A stretch of 64,000 bases of DNA from Nannocystis sp. (GTDB lineage Bacteria; Myxococcota_A; Polyangia; Nannocystales; Nannocystaceae). The notes below the pieces were generated by a model, which had not been told where the DNA came from, searched no databases, and worked only from the letters and a program-made list of their open reading frames with translations. A program made the translations under genes and the position numbers. Position 1 is the stretch's first letter, and the number at the start of each line of letters is the position of its first letter. This document shows positions 46,468 to 54,575 of the stretch, piece after piece. Location: the NCBI GenBank assembly GCA_016712315.1, contig JADJRG010000022.1, positions 558,001 to 622,000 of the forward strand. Direction: 5' to 3'.

Positions 46468-46893
46468 ATGTCCACCTCCCCCCATCAGGCCATCCAGCCC
46501 TTCTACGTGCTCGGCCTCGCGCCCGCCGCCACCCGCGCCGAGCTCGAGCGCGAGGCCCAAAAACTCCTCGGCATGTTGGAGCTCGGCCTGTCCAGCGCCG
46601 CCTCCTACGCCACCCCGCTCGGCCCCCGGCAGCGCACCCCTGAGTTGATCCGCCAGGCGATCGCCGAGCTGCGGATCCCCGAGCGTCGCCTCCTCCACGA
46701 GCTCTGGGCCGCCTTACCCGCCCCCGCGCCTCAGCCCCAGCCCCAGCCCGCCGCCGATCCCAGCCCCGGCGCTCCCTACCGCGATCACCCCGCCGCCCCG
46801 CCGCCCCCACACACCCCACAGACCGCGCCCGCCCCCGAAGCCGCCCCCACCTTCCCCGGCGCCTTCGAGCTCTTCGCCTGGAGGCGCCCGTGA
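46468..46893 (+). CDS. J-domain-like small protein without HPD
   Basis: The protein has 141 residues. The start FYVLGLAPAATRAELEREAQ resembles the first helix of J-domains (FYxVLGL...Txxel), and the following helices (KLLGMLELGLSS, ELIRQAIAELRIPERRLLHE) keep a J-like length, but the HPD tripeptide needed to stimulate Hsp70 ATPase is absent. The C-terminal half is Pro/Gln/Ala-rich and probably disordered, ending in FELFAWRRP. It sits between the Hsp70 gene and the membrane protein gene, and its TGA overlaps the GTG of the next gene in GTGA. A co-chaperone or adaptor role for the neighbouring Hsp70 is inferred from position and fold resemblance. Confidence 0.6.
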   Translation: MSTSPHQAIQPFYVLGLAPAATRAELEREAQKLLGMLELGLSSAASYATPLGPRQRTPELIRQAIAELRIPERRLLHELWAALPAPAPQPQPQPAADPSPGAPYRDHPAAPPPPHTPQTAPAPEAAPTFPGAFELFAWRRP

Positions 46894-48368
46894 CACGCTG
46901 CGCCGCCCCCGCCCTCCTCCTCCTGCTCGCCCTCGTCGCCCACGACGCCGCCGCCCCCCAGATCAACGGACGAGCCGACCTCGTCGTCGCGATCCTCTTC
47001 ACCCTCTTCCTCTGGGCCGCGACCCTCTACACCCTGCTCGTCCAAGGCGGCCTCACCTGGACCCTCACCCGCTGGTTCGCCGTCCCCCTCGGCCTGCCGA
47101 TCACCGCCTACCACCTCGGCCGCCACGCCGCCCGCTGGCGCCACGATCCCCACGGCGGAGGCGCCCTGATGGCCGTACTCGCCCTCCATCGCCGCCCCGA
47201 GCGCGAGCCTGCCGTCGCCGAGCGCCTCCAGACCTGGCTCGCAGCCAACCCCCTCAAGACCGCCGGTCTCGTCGCCAACGGCCTGCGCTACGCCCTCCAC
47301 GGCGAGCGCGATCTCGCCCGCGATCTCTTACAAGCCGCCCTCACCGCGGAGGCCGATCGACCCTCCACCCTCGCCGCCACCTACGCCGCCGACTGGTTAT
47401 GCGCGGACGCCGCTGCACGAGGCGCCTGGGACGAGCTCATCGACTTAGGAGCGCGCCCGATCGCCACCTCGCGCGGCGCCGCCTTCCTCATCGCCGTCGC
47501 CCGCCGCCTGCTCGGCCGCGGCGCCCCCTCACCCACCGACGCGGGGCTCCGCCTCGCCTGGTGGCTCGCCCCCCGCCACAGCCTCACCCGCCCCCTGCTC
47601 CTCCGCGCCCTCGCCCAGCCCCGCGTCCTCCATCGCTCGCCAGCGCCACCGCCGCCCCCACCTCCACCTCACGAAGATCCTCCCTTACCCCAAGACCCGC
47701 TGCCACGCGCCCTCGCCCTCCACGCCCGCGTCCTCCTCGCCGCGCCGCTCGCCCTCCGCCTCCAGCCTGCCCGTCTCGGCGACGCCTGCCGCGCCTGGGA
47801 CGACCTCCACCGCAGCGGCCTGATCCACCAGCTCACCGCCGAGCGCGCCCTCCACCTCGGCGTCAGCGCCCGCGCCGAAGCCGTCCAAGACGCCTTTTTC
47901 GCCGAAGTCGCCGCCGATCTCGCCGCGATCAGCGAGCGCGCCGCTCTCCCCCTCCCGCAGGCCCTCGCCGCCGCCGACCCAGCCGAGCCCACTCCAGGCG
48001 CGATCACCGAGCGCGCGATCGCCCAGCTCCGCAGTCGCCTGCTCACCGAGCTCGAAGCCGCCATCGACGCCCTCGACGCCTGCGCCGCCCGCCCCGCGCT
48101 CCCTGCCCTCGACGCCTGGCGCGAGTGGGAGCGCCTGCGCCAGCTCCACCACCGAGCCGCCGCCCTCGGCGGCACCGCACTCCGCCAGCTCGTCTTCCCT
48201 GGCCTCCACCGCAGCGCCTGCAACTTCGCCGTCTGGCTATGGAACGAGCGCAAAGAGCACGCGATCGCCGCCCCGATCTTCCGCTGGCTGCTCGCCGAAG
48301 CCGAGCACGTCGGCGACGAGGCCGCGATCACCCTCCAGCGCAAGAACGTCGGCGTCAAAGCCTCCTGA
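46890..48368 (+). CDS. Membrane protein with helical repeat-like C-terminal domain
   Basis: The protein has 492 residues, starting at a GTG that overlaps the previous stop. The N-terminus has a signal-anchor (PALLLLLALVAHDAAA) and a second hydrophobic helix (LVVAILFTLFLWAATLYTLL). The rest is soluble and helical, rich in Ala/Leu/Arg (NGLRYALHGERDLARDLLQA, a TPR-like pattern), broken by a poly-Pro segment (PAPPPPPPPPHEDPPLP). No enzyme motif was found. The coupled start links it to the J-like protein and Hsp70. A membrane scaffold for the Hsp70 module is a reasonable guess and no more. Confidence 0.7.
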   Translation: MTRCAAPALLLLLALVAHDAAAPQINGRADLVVAILFTLFLWAATLYTLLVQGGLTWTLTRWFAVPLGLPITAYHLGRHAARWRHDPHGGGALMAVLALHRRPEREPAVAERLQTWLAANPLKTAGLVANGLRYALHGERDLARDLLQAALTAEADRPSTLAATYAADWLCADAAARGAWDELIDLGARPIATSRGAAFLIAVARRLLGRGAPSPTDAGLRLAWWLAPRHSLTRPLLLRALAQPRVLHRSPAPPPPPPPPHEDPPLPQDPLPRALALHARVLLAAPLALRLQPARLGDACRAWDDLHRSGLIHQLTAERALHLGVSARAEAVQDAFFAEVAADLAAISERAALPLPQALAAADPAEPTPGAITERAIAQLRSRLLTELEAAIDALDACAARPALPALDAWREWERLRQLHHRAAALGGTALRQLVFPGLHRSACNFAVWLWNERKEHAIAAPIFRWLLAEAEHVGDEAAITLQRKNVGVKAS

Positions 48369-48474
48369 CCCCTCCCTTGCGTGGCTCGGCCGCGCGGTAT
48401 CGGGGAAACGCGGGCAAAACGCCCTACAGACCCTCGCAGGCCGGGCACGAGTCGATACACCCACAAGTTTAATT

Positions 48475-49335
48475 ATGAAAAAAAAAGAGATCCTCATCAC
48501 CGGGGCCACCGGACGGGTAGGCGGCGCCCTGCTCCGCGAGCTGCTCGCCGCTGGCCTCGACGTCCGCGCCGCCTACCGCGCCCCGCCCCCCCAGCTCCTG
48601 CCCGCGATCCACCCTGTCCGCTTCGATCTCAACGATCACAGCACCCACGCCCCCGCCCTCGCCGGGATCCGCCGCCTCTTCCTCCTCTGGCCCCCTGGCA
48701 CCGACGCACGCGCCGCGATCCCCCCCTTCCTCGACGCCGCCGTACGGGCTGGCGTCGAGCAGATCCTCTTCCTCTCGGTGCTCGGCGCTGAGCGCCTCAA
48801 GGTCGTCCCCCACTTCGCCATCGAGCGAATGCTCGCCGCCGCCCCCCTGCGCCGCGCGATCCTGCGACCTGGGTATTTTTATCAAAACCTCAGCACCACC
48901 CACGGCCCCGAGATCCGTGATCGCGACGAGCTCTTCGTCCCCGCCGGGCGCGGCCGCACCGCCATGGTCGACGTGCAAGACGTCGCCGAGGTCGGCGCTC
49001 GCCTCCTCCTCGATCCTGCGCCCCGCGACGCCGCCCTCGATCTCACCAGCGAAGCCCCCACCTTCTCGGAGCTCGCCGCCGCCCTCAGCGCCGAGCTCGG
49101 CCGCCCGATCACCTACCGCCGCCCTGGCCTCCTCCGTTTCCTCCGCGGCGCCCGCGAGCGCGGTTTTGCAGGCGATCTCGCCCTGTTTATGGCCGCAGAG
49201 TACACATATACGCGCCTCGGCCTCGCCGCGCGGCTCAGCGCAGATCTGACCAATTACCTCGGCCGGTCTCCGACCACCTTCGCCCAATTCGCGCGTCGCA
49301 GCCGCGGCGCTTGGATCCCACAGAGCACCCAGTAG
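48475..49335 (+). CDS. NmrA-like NAD(P)-binding protein
   Basis: The protein has 286 residues. The Rossmann start ILITGATGRVGGALLRELLA has the GATGRVG nucleotide motif. Later blocks (FLSVLGAERLKVVPHFAIER, RAILRPGYFYQNLSTTHG and TAMVDVQDVAEVGARLLLD) match NmrA/NAD(P)H-binding atypical short-chain dehydrogenases, which act as redox sensors or quinone reductases. The Tyr-x-x-x-Lys catalytic pair of classical SDRs is absent, as expected for this group. The start is preceded by an unusually AT-rich short region (AAGTTTAATTATGAAAA). No partner gene is adjacent. Confidence 0.85.
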   Translation: MKKKEILITGATGRVGGALLRELLAAGLDVRAAYRAPPPQLLPAIHPVRFDLNDHSTHAPALAGIRRLFLLWPPGTDARAAIPPFLDAAVRAGVEQILFLSVLGAERLKVVPHFAIERMLAAAPLRRAILRPGYFYQNLSTTHGPEIRDRDELFVPAGRGRTAMVDVQDVAEVGARLLLDPAPRDAALDLTSEAPTFSELAAALSAELGRPITYRRPGLLRFLRGARERGFAGDLALFMAAEYTYTRLGLAARLSADLTNYLGRSPTTFAQFARRSRGAWIPQSTQ

Positions 49336-49380
49336 CCCGCCGCGCTCACGAACCCGCGCCGCGCCGCTTCTCCGCCATCA

Positions 49381-49400
49381 GGTGGCGACGATTCGCCACC
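49381..49400. terminator. Hairpin GGTGGCG-ACGATT-CGCCACC after the NmrA-like gene
   Basis: Seven perfectly paired bases with a six-base loop lie 45 bases past the stop of the NmrA-like gene and about 65 bases before the next start. There is no T-run, so it could be a weak terminator or an mRNA 3' stabiliser. Confidence 0.4.
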
Positions 49401-49463
49401 CCGCGACCCCCTCCCCCGCCTCGCCGTCGCATACACTGCGCGTCGCAGGAAGGACAGGTCGTT

Positions 49464-52400
49464 ATGAATAGTTCTCTCGCGCTTCATTGTAATGGGGTGG
49501 GCGACCCCCTACGGATCTCCGCGCTCCCCCGCCTGGGCGGCCGGATCACCATCGAAGCATGGATCCGCCCCGAGGACGCCAGCACGCCGCGCTGCGTGCT
49601 GCTCTTCGGCCGCGGCGCCTGGCAGCTCGCGCTCTTGGCCGGCGGGGGCCAGGGCAGGCTCGCCGTCGAGCTCGTGACGGGGACGAGCCGCCTGGCGCTG
49701 TGCTCGGTCGCGAACGCGCTGAAGGCGGGGACCTGGTCGCACATCGCTGTGACGATCCAGCCCACCAACACCGGCGGCTTCGGAGCCGGCGGCTTCACGG
49801 TCAAGCTGCTTCACCAGGGCAAGCAGCGCGCCAGCCAGTCGATCAAGATCGGCCCGCAGGCGCTCGGCCTGCACTCGCTGCTCAAGGGTGCCCTCCCGGA
49901 CTGCTACCTCGGCCGCGGCGTGATGGATGTACCGGGCTTCCTCGGCGAGATCGCGGAGCTGCGGGCCTGGAAGAGCGCGCTCCCCGAAGCGACCATCGCC
50001 AGCCGCTGGCGCCAACGCGCCCGCGGCGATGAGGACGGCCTGCTGGCCTGTTACCGCCTCGAGCGCGGCGAAGGCGGCCTGCTCGCGGATATCAGCGCAC
50101 ACCGCGGATTTGGCGCGCTCACAGGCGCACACTCATGGGTCTCACGCGGCGATCTCCCCTTAGCCGCCAGCGACGACCCCGAAGACGTCCGTCTCCGCGC
50201 CGAGGGCAAGCTCGTCCGCGAGCACCTAGCGATCCCTGTCAAGAAACCCGAGGGCGGGATCGTCACGATCCGCCCGTCCAGCACCCCCGGCCTCCCAGGC
50301 CTCCCCAGCACCCCCAACCCCGGCACCCCCAACCCCAAGATCCCCGAGGAGAAGGTCGAGTGGACCGTGCGAAGCGTCTTCGACGCGACCGTACGAGCGC
50401 GAGCGCCCGACGCCAGCGCCCTCGCCGGCACCAAGCTCGAGGTCCGGCTCGACGCCGCGATGACCGCGATCCTCGACGAAGGCGAGACCACGCGCTTTGT
50501 CGAGTGGCCCGCCAACACCAGCCACTTCGTCCCGCTCTCGCCCACCGGTCAAGCGCGCCTGCGCTTCGTCGCGCGCGGGCTCACCTGCCCGACCCTACGC
50601 GTCCGCCACCCCGGCATGCCCACCGATCTGTGGACCGTCGTCCGCCCCGACCAAGCCGCGCACCGCCGGCTACAATCGGTCACCGCCGCGGAGCTGCGCG
50701 CGCCGGCCGACGGGCGCGCCTCCCCGCTCCCCGCGAGCGCCACCCCCGAGGACGCCGAGGCGCTCGCACAGGCCCTGACGACCCTCACCCGCGCGCTCCC
50801 GCCCGGCCCGTCGAACGAGAACACCAGGGCCAAACGGATCCGCACCGCCACGCAGCTCGCCGGGGTCTCCCGCCTGAGCTGGGGCGACATCGAGGACGCC
50901 GCGGGCGACGTGGTCGACGGCGCCGAGGATCTCGCCGAAGACACCTACGACGGCGCGACCGATCTCTACGACGCCACCGCCTCGCTGGGGTCGGACGTCG
51001 TGGACGTGGTGGGCGACGCCGTCACCGATGCCACCAAGACCGTCGTCGCCACCAGCGAAGACGCCGTCCAAGGCGCGAAGCGGGCGATCAAGGGCGCCAG
51101 CCAGCTCGTCACCAGCGCCGGCGCGGAGCTCGACGCCCTCGTCGCTGCCGCCCGCGCAGCGCCGGCTCAGGTCGGCGAGCGGGCGATCCGCACCTTCATC
51201 GACACCGCCGACACCCTCGCTGTCTGGACCCAGAGCGCCGCCGGCGAGATCGTCCGCACCTTCGAGATCATCGGCACCACCATCGTCGACGGCGCCACTG
51301 TCGTCTGGCGGGTCGTCTGCGCCGGCGTCCTCGACGCGATCACCGCCATCGAGGAGCTGGTCAAGCGCATCGGCGCCAAGATCGCCGCCTTCATCGAATA
51401 TCTGCTCTTCCTCTTCAACTGGCAGGACTTCCTCGACGCCTCGGACGACGCCTACAAGTACTTCGACGAGACCCTCAGCGAGCTGCCGACGCGCCTCGGA
51501 GCGGTGATCCAGCCGCTCAAGCAGCAGCTCCGCGGCACCCTGAGCAGCGCGCTCGACGCCGACTTCGCCCAAAAGTCGATCGCCCAGACCTGCGGCATCA
51601 ACATCGACGCCGACACCCCTGGGATCGACGAGCTCAACTACCTCTTCGAGCAGGTCTCGCGGGTGATGGACTCCGCGCAGGAGGCCGTCGGCAAGGGGAT
51701 CGCCGCCGCCGCCGCCGAGGTCGACGCTGCGGCCGCGCAGCAAGCGAGCGGCTTGCTGAACCTCGTCCCCTTCGACCGCTTCTCCAGCCCTGTAGCGCTG
51801 CTCACCGCCCCCCTCGGCGAGCTGCTCAGCGACGCCGCGGAGCTCGGCGACGGCTCGGGCTCGCTCGTGGACTCCATGTTCGCCAGCATGGAATCGACCA
51901 TGGACGCGGCCTTGACCGGCGGCGCCGCGCTGCTCAAGAGGCGCATCTATGTCCCGTACGTGACCTCCATGATCGAAGAGGTCGTGCTCGGCGGGCGGAC
52001 CTTAAACCTCCTCCGAGTCGCGGCGCTCTACGCCGCGATCTTGAAGGTGCTCGCCGACAAGACCTCCGGCCGCGCCCACAAGTCCCGCGGCGCCAGGGCC
52101 GCCGCGAAGATCGCCGGCCTCAACAAGCAAGCGCAGCCCGACGAGCCCGCCCCCGAGACCCGCCAGCAGACCCCCGCCTGGCAGATCTGGGGGCCGACCG
52201 CCTGTGGGTTTGTGAACAGCCTCTGCCTGGCCGTACAGACCGGGTTGGAGCTCGCCTATCTCAAGAAGGACAAGCCTGAGGCGGTGCGCTGGTGGATCGG
52301 CTTCCTCTCCTACACCAGCGCGGTGTCGCTCGCCGCCGCGAGCATCTTCAACCTCGCCGGCGCCGACCGGATGCCGAAGCGGACCAAAGAGTACGTGCTG

Positions 52401-52796
52401 ACGCTGTGCGCCTTTGAGGCGACCACCGGCTTATGGTTGGCGGTCTCCGGCTACATCCGCAAGGAGCTCAAGGACTCCCCGTCGCGCGAGGCGAAGGAGG
52501 CCCAGCTCGACAAGATCGACACCGTCGGCCTGTCGATCCTCGCGCTCGGGAGCCTGATCACCGCCATCATCCCGATGGCGAAGCGGCTCCCCAAGGGCGA
52601 TCAGGAGTGGACCACCTACTCCCTGCGGGCCGCCACCGCGACGATGACCGGCGTGACCCGCGCCTGGTCCATGTACGACAACTCGGACACCCAAGGCGGC
52701 AAAAAGTACGCAACGCTCGGCATGCTGGTCATCGGCGCCGCGGTCGACCTCAGCGCCGCCTCCTACGAATATTCGCAGAGCCTCAAGCAGACCTAA
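49464..52796 (+). CDS. LamG-like domain fused to a long helical, multi-membrane protein
   Basis: The protein has 1110 residues; the ATG is the first in frame at which protein-like sequence begins. Residues 1-210 form a LamG/concanavalin-like beta sandwich (LRISALPRLGGRITIEAWIR, WSHIAVTIQPTNTGG, GFLGEIAELRAWKSAL). A Pro/Thr linker (TPGLPGLPSTPNPGTPNPK) follows. The middle has 11-residue-type amphipathic helices rich in Asp/Ala/Val (DAAGDVVDGAEDLAEDTYDG), recalling LEA or apolipoprotein-like segments. The C-terminal 250 residues have about five hydrophobic helices (AVRWWIGFLSYTSAVSLAAA, VGLSILALGSLITAIIPMA). No signal peptide is present. A membrane-active or pore-forming toxin-like protein with a sugar-binding head is one reading. 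The function is unknown. Confidence 0.7.
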   Translation: MNSSLALHCNGVGDPLRISALPRLGGRITIEAWIRPEDASTPRCVLLFGRGAWQLALLAGGGQGRLAVELVTGTSRLALCSVANALKAGTWSHIAVTIQPTNTGGFGAGGFTVKLLHQGKQRASQSIKIGPQALGLHSLLKGALPDCYLGRGVMDVPGFLGEIAELRAWKSALPEATIASRWRQRARGDEDGLLACYRLERGEGGLLADISAHRGFGALTGAHSWVSRGDLPLAASDDPEDVRLRAEGKLVREHLAIPVKKPEGGIVTIRPSSTPGLPGLPSTPNPGTPNPKIPEEKVEWTVRSVFDATVRARAPDASALAGTKLEVRLDAAMTAILDEGETTRFVEWPANTSHFVPLSPTGQARLRFVARGLTCPTLRVRHPGMPTDLWTVVRPDQAAHRRLQSVTAAELRAPADGRASPLPASATPEDAEALAQALTTLTRALPPGPSNENTRAKRIRTATQLAGVSRLSWGDIEDAAGDVVDGAEDLAEDTYDGATDLYDATASLGSDVVDVVGDAVTDATKTVVATSEDAVQGAKRAIKGASQLVTSAGAELDALVAAARAAPAQVGERAIRTFIDTADTLAVWTQSAAGEIVRTFEIIGTTIVDGATVVWRVVCAGVLDAITAIEELVKRIGAKIAAFIEYLLFLFNWQDFLDASDDAYKYFDETLSELPTRLGAVIQPLKQQLRGTLSSALDADFAQKSIAQTCGINIDADTPGIDELNYLFEQVSRVMDSAQEAVGKGIAAAAAEVDAAAAQQASGLLNLVPFDRFSSPVALLTAPLGELLSDAAELGDGSGSLVDSMFASMESTMDAALTGGAALLKRRIYVPYVTSMIEEVVLGGRTLNLLRVAALYAAILKVLADKTSGRAHKSRGARAAAKIAGLNKQAQPDEPAPETRQQTPAWQIWGPTACGFVNSLCLAVQTGLELAYLKKDKPEAVRWWIGFLSYTSAVSLAAASIFNLAGADRMPKRTKEYVLTLCAFEATTGLWLAVSGYIRKELKDSPSREAKEAQLDKIDTVGLSILALGSLITAIIPMAKRLPKGDQEWTTYSLRAATATMTGVTRAWSMYDNSDTQGGKKYATLGMLVIGAAVDLSAASYEYSQSLKQT

Positions 52797-52847
52797 AGCT
52801 CGTCCCCGCGGCCGACCTGCTCGCCTGTTTAACCCGAGCCGAGATCG

Positions 52848-52874
52848 AGGCCGTCAGCGCTCCGCTGACGGCCT
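52848..52874. terminator. Perfect 11-base-pair hairpin between convergent genes
   Basis: AGGCCGTCAGC (52848-52858), a GCTCC loop and GCTGACGGCCT (52864-52874) form a perfect stem with a five-base loop. It lies between the stop of the LamG-type gene at 52796 and the stop of the YbjQ-type gene at 52896, where a bidirectional terminator would be expected. No T-run follows on either strand. Confidence 0.55.
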
Positions 52875-52895
52875 GTGCGCCGCTTCCAGCCCGGC

Positions 52896-53285
52896 CTACC
52901 CCGCCTCGATCACCACCGCGGTCCCGTAGGCCAAGATCTCCGCCGCACCTTGCATCACCGTCGACGTGGTCAAGCGCAGCGCCAGCACCGCGTTCCCCCC
53001 TCGCGCCACGCACTCCGCCTTCAGCCGGTCGATCGCCTGCTCGCGGCTCTGCGCCAGCATCGTCGTATACCCCTCCACCTCGCCGCCGATCAGCGTCCGC
53101 AGCCCCGCCAGGAAGTCCACCCCGAGGTTGCGCGTACGCACCGTATTCCCGCGCACCAGCCCGAGCACGCGCACGACCCGGAAGCCGGGGATCTCATCGG
53201 TCGTGACCACCAGCAGCTCCCGGGGGTCGGCGACCAGCGAAGACGGTGAATAGAGCGCCGGCGATTGACCTTGATTCTGAGTCAT
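52896..53285 (-). CDS. YbjQ/UPF0145 family protein
   Basis: The protein has 129 residues. The start ATG overlaps the TGA of the upstream gene in ATGA, which fixes it. LLVVTTDEIPGFRVVRVLGL and VRGNTVRTRNLGVDFLAGLR match the UPF0145 (YbjQ, once called heavy-metal-binding) family, as does GGEVEGYTTMLAQSREQAID followed by ECVARGGNAVLALRL. These small proteins form pentamer-like rings in solved structures; their role is unclear. An N-terminal extension of about 20 residues precedes the conserved part. Coupling to the two-helix membrane protein suggests a joint function. Confidence 0.9.
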   Translation of the reverse strand: MTQNQGQSPALYSPSSLVADPRELLVVTTDEIPGFRVVRVLGLVRGNTVRTRNLGVDFLAGLRTLIGGEVEGYTTMLAQSREQAIDRLKAECVARGGNAVLALRLTTSTVMQGAAEILAYGTAVVIEAG

Positions 53286-53704
53286 TGTTTGATCCGATCG
53301 TAGGGATCGCGGCTGCTCAGCCGCACCCGGATAAAAGACCCTAACAGCAGCGAGATCCCGACGATCAACATCACGGATCCCCCCGCCCAACCGATCATCG
53401 ACAGCGCCAGGCCCCCCGCCACCAGCGCCAGCCCCGCGGCTCGCTCCCCTCGCGTCCGAGGCGCCCGCTCCGCCGCCTCCAGCGCCTGTCCCGCGCGGAC
53501 CCGCTCCACCCACGCCCCCTCATCCGTTGGCGGCCCAAGGCCGAGCGCCGGGCGCAGCGCCAGCGACGCTCGCGCCGCCTCTGCCAACGCTGGCTGCTCC
53601 TCGCGATACAGCGCCAGCTCCACCGTCTCGGCCTCCTCCAGCCGCCCCTCGCGCTCTCCCGCCATCAATTCGACGATCCTGCGCAGCTCGGGGTCCTCAT
53701 CCAT
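53282..53704 (-). CDS. Small two-helix membrane protein coupled to the YbjQ gene
   Basis: The protein has 140 residues. The first 85 are acidic and helical (DPELRRIVELMAGEREGRLE, EAETVELALYREEQPALA). Two transmembrane helices follow (AAGLALVAGGLALSMIGWAG and VMLIVGISLLLGSFIRV), ending in a short basic tail. No family was recognised. The TGA overlaps the YbjQ start by four bases, so both proteins are likely made together in similar amounts. A membrane anchor or partner for the YbjQ protein is an inference. Confidence 0.75.
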   Translation of the reverse strand: MDEDPELRRIVELMAGEREGRLEEAETVELALYREEQPALAEAARASLALRPALGLGPPTDEGAWVERVRAGQALEAAERAPRTRGERAAGLALVAGGLALSMIGWAGGSVMLIVGISLLLGSFIRVRLSSRDPYDRIKQ

Positions 53705-53793
53705 CGCCGCGACGCTACCAGCGAGAACGAGCCCCCGTCTAGCCCGGATCTGGGCGCTACCTCCGCGTCGCGCCGCGGGTTAAGCTCGCCCTC

Positions 53794-54513
53794 GTGACCG
53801 ATCTCGACGTCCAATACGACAGCGGCTCCTTCGACAAAGACGAGCAAGGCTGGTGCGCCCGCCGCGTCGAGATCACGACCGAAGGCGACCGCGTCACCAT
53901 CCGCTACAGCGGCGACGACAACGGCGCCAGGCCCTACGACTACACCGTCACCGCCGCGATCGGCCCGCGCTGGCCCGAGCTCGGCCTCACCGCCCTCGTC
54001 GACCAAGGCCGCACCATCGCCTACTTCGACGCCAAGACCCGCCGCCTGCGCGCCCCGGGCGAGCAGGTGGTCCGCTGGTTCAAGGCCCCCCCCGGTCACC
54101 GCGCTCCTGGCTGCTTGGAGCGCGCCGCCGCGTTGATCGCCCCCATCGCCGCCGCCCTCGGTATGCGCCCTGGCGCCCCGCCCACCGCCGAGGCGGTCAC
54201 CGCCAAGATGCCCCCGCTCACCCCCAGCCCGACCGCGGGCGGCGCCACGGAGAGCAACCTCAAGGTCCCCGGCGAGCGCGGCTGCGTCTGGAGCTTCATG
54301 CTCCGCGACTATCCCGCGGACAACCCCCTCGGCCCTCAATTTCACGTCCAAGTCGAAGGCGACGGCGGCCTCGTCATCCTCTTCGCCGGCGAGAGCGCCC
54401 GCGCGATGGCCCTCTTCAGCGGCCCGCTCGAGCGTCACGCGCTCGCCCGCTCCGCGCGTGATCGCGCCCTCGCCGACTGGGCCGGCCTCGCCCCCGAAGC
54501 CCCCCACAGGTGA
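53794..54513 (+). CDS. Protein of unknown function
   Basis: The protein has 239 residues, starting at a GTG 89 bases from the divergent membrane-protein gene. It is soluble, without signal peptide or membrane segments. Visible strands (EGDRVTIRYSGDDNGARPYD, GLTALVDQGRTIAYFDAKTR and QFHVQVEGDGGLVILFAGES) suggest a beta-rich domain with a short helical insertion. No family was recognised. It converges on the clpV gene with 62 bases between ends, and nothing there explains its role. The coding potential is good: codon use and composition match the neighbours. Confidence 0.65.
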   Translation: MTDLDVQYDSGSFDKDEQGWCARRVEITTEGDRVTIRYSGDDNGARPYDYTVTAAIGPRWPELGLTALVDQGRTIAYFDAKTRRLRAPGEQVVRWFKAPPGHRAPGCLERAAALIAPIAAALGMRPGAPPTAEAVTAKMPPLTPSPTAGGATESNLKVPGERGCVWSFMLRDYPADNPLGPQFHVQVEGDGGLVILFAGESARAMALFSGPLERHALARSARDRALADWAGLAPEAPHR

Positions 54514-54575
54514 CCGACCCTGCGTCATGCGCGTGACCAACCCGCCTCGCCCCGGCGCCCGCCGGCGCGCTCCCC

